From: Vibrio orientalis CIP 102891 = ATCC 33934
GTDB lineage: Bacteria; Pseudomonadota; Gammaproteobacteria; Enterobacterales; Vibrionaceae
NCBI RefSeq assembly: GCF_000176235.1
Contig: NZ_ACZV01000005.1
Coordinates: 496,001 to 560,000 of the forward strand
Reading direction: 5' to 3'
Length of the DNA: 64,000 bases
This document shows, piece after piece, positions 62,758 to 64,000 of the stretch (positions are counted from its first letter, which is position 1; each line of letters opens with the position of its first letter). Position numbers and translations under genes: made by a program. The notes under the pieces were generated by a model, which was not told where the DNA came from, made no database searches, and worked only from the letters and a program-made list of their open reading frames with translations.

Positions 62758-64000
62758 TTATTCTATTACTCGTTTAAATGGTGGTAGTGAGTCGAGCAGA
62801 GCACTTCCATAACGTTTGGTCACCACACGGCGATCAAGGATGATGACTTTACCAGAATCTCTCTCTTTACGCAGTAAGCGCCCCACTGATTGAATTAGCT
62901 TTTTACTCGCTTCCGGGACGCTGATCTGCATAAATGGGTTACCGCCACGGTTTTCGATATATTCAGCATGCGCTCTTTCTACGGGAGAAGTGGGAACCGC
63001 AAAAGGAATCTTAGTGATAATCAAGTTTTCAAGTAATTCACCCGGTAAGTCGAGTCCTTCGGAAAAACTGCCAGTACCAAATAGAACACTTGTCTTCTGA
63101 CACTGAACCAAGGTTTTATGTTTTTTTAGGATCTCAGAACGCGACTCTTTTCCTTGCACCTGCAACGCCCAGCCTTGTTTTACGAAATCTGTTGAGAGTG
63201 CATCAGCAACTTGGTTCATTTGCCAATAGGAAGAGAATAAAACTAAATTGGCTTTCTTATCTTCAATTAGGTTAGGCAATAACTCAATAAGATATTCCGT
63301 AAACTGAGGTGCCTGTGGTTCGTATTTCATTTTAGGCACATGCAGCTCCGCTTGATTTTGATAATCAAACGGTGAGGCGAGTGCCAGGAAGCGAACGCCG
63401 TCATCTGGCTTTTCACTGACTCCGGCTTGGCGACAGAAAAAGCTAAACGAATTGAGCGCGCGTAAGGTTGCCGATGTCAGTACTGCGCCGACACAACGAC
63501 TCCATAGTTGCTGGTCTAGTTGCCAGCCAACTTCAAGTGGAGAGACATTGACAGTAAAGTCACCATCACGCTCTGGGCTGACTTCAAGCCAGCGTGCAAG
63601 TGGTGCACCTTTTTCTCGTAAAGGCTCAGCCATCAGGTTCCATACTTGAGCAAGATTATCCATACGTTGGATATAGAAACCGAGTTCGGCTAACGCGGGC
63701 TCTGCTAGTCTGTTGGCGAGTTCACCATCTTTTACTCTTTCTGCAATCAGGTCAGCGATTTTTGCTACCGCTTGAGCGCCTTTCTGTGAGAGTTTTTTTA
63801 ACTCTTTAGATTCCTCTTCCAACCAGCTAGGTAACTCACCGTTTTCAAAGCGATAAATATTGTCCTCGAAATGGGCAGGATCAAATCGAGTGGCTAACTG
63901 AGATAAGGAAGGAATCAGTTGTTGTACTGAGTCTTGCAGCTCGTTGCGAAAACGCGATACACGTTTTTCATCGGCCATATTGGAAAACTTGGTCACCGAC
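62758..64000 (-). CDS. dinG: DinG-type ATP-dependent DNA helicase (3' part)
   Basis: The C-terminal ~414 residues of an XPD/DinG superfamily 2 helicase; the frame is open at the right edge so the N terminus with Walker A and the Fe-S Cys lies outside. Seen: VLTSATLRALNSF (motif III-like), NLVLFSSYWQMN, VLFGTGSFSEGLDLPGE (motif V) and LIQSVGRLLRKERDSG (motif VI with the Arg finger). DinG unwinds R-loops and forked DNA. Confidence 0.93.
   Translation of the reverse strand, partial: SVTKFSNMADEKRVSRFRNELQDSVQQLIPSLSQLATRFDPAHFEDNIYRFENGELPSWLEEESKELKKLSQKGAQAVAKIADLIAERVKDGELANRLAEPALAELGFYIQRMDNLAQVWNLMAEPLREKGAPLARWLEVSPERDGDFTVNVSPLEVGWQLDQQLWSRCVGAVLTSATLRALNSFSFFCRQAGVSEKPDDGVRFLALASPFDYQNQAELHVPKMKYEPQAPQFTEYLIELLPNLIEDKKANLVLFSSYWQMNQVADALSTDFVKQGWALQVQGKESRSEILKKHKTLVQCQKTSVLFGTGSFSEGLDLPGELLENLIITKIPFAVPTSPVERAHAEYIENRGGNPFMQISVPEASKKLIQSVGRLLRKERDSGKVIILDRRVVTKRYGSALLDSLPPFKRVIE

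Noticed and set aside
1..64000. CRISPR arrays, insertion sequences, rRNA genes and c-di-GMP riboswitches
   Set aside because: No regularly spaced direct repeats, transposase reading frames, rRNA sequence or GEMM-like motif was noticed in reading the window.

Overview
The window reads as chromosomal DNA of a Vibrio or very close relative (Gammaproteobacteria). The order ruvB - cydABX-ybgE - ybgC-tolQRAB-pal-cpoB - nadA, the linked psrA-fadE-fabV genes, a fructose-family PTS/manA cluster and a VieS/VieA-like c-di-GMP locus are all familiar from Vibrio chromosomes. Most genes are intact, recognisable and separated by clear intrinsic terminators. ruvB is cut by the left edge and dinG by the right edge.

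Layout. 0-9.7 kb: end of ruvB, the cytochrome bd oxidase operon behind a promoter with two perfect FNR boxes, then the Tol-Pal envelope operon. 9.8-15.9 kb: nadA, a TrkA-domain K+ channel, a UPF0149 protein, an orphan dCache hybrid histidine kinase and the alanine exporter alaE. 16.0-20.8 kb: a LysR regulator divergent from an SDR - MFS - glutaredoxin-2 - old-yellow-enzyme operon, the last gene frameshifted. 20.9-25.1 kb: tRNA-Ser(GGA) followed by a small accessory segment: a NERD-helicase and a SAM-methyltransferase/HNH-endonuclease pair. 25.1-27.6 kb: a VF530 protein and a chemoreceptor. 27.6-37.4 kb: a sugar PTS cluster with fructose-family domains in several permuted orders, manA, an AraC regulator, a stand-alone EIIB and an HPr-like/EIIA protein whose HPr active-site His is Asn.

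37.8-44.6 kb: a four-gene, translationally overlapping signalling operon: BvgS/VieS-type hybrid kinase with HPt, REC-EAL phosphodiesterase, REC-LuxR regulator and membrane GGDEF cyclase. 44.6-46.3 kb: a PPC-domain protein, a DUF1496 protein and a D-cysteine-desulfhydrase-like enzyme. 46.3-51.3 kb: an OmpR-type two-component system divergent from a three-gene glycan-transfer operon (GtrB-like GT2, ArnT-like GT-C, GtrA). 51.3-56.0 kb: fatty-acid genes psrA, fadE and fabV, with a FadR-like box and a PsrA-like box upstream of psrA. 56.0-64.0 kb: a lipoprotein, xthA, a second chemoreceptor, then roxA, ybaM, priC, yfcA and dinG on the minus strand.

The most interesting material is the tRNA-Ser-adjacent NERD-helicase / methyltransferase-HNH segment (candidate defence genes), the degenerate HPr-EIIA plus orphan EIIB beside an AraC regulator (candidate regulatory PTS branch), the self-contained c-di-GMP operon, the FadR/PsrA control region with an orphan minus-strand terminator next to it, and the glycan operon paired with its own two-component system. 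All functional calls come from reading the sequence; no database search was run.
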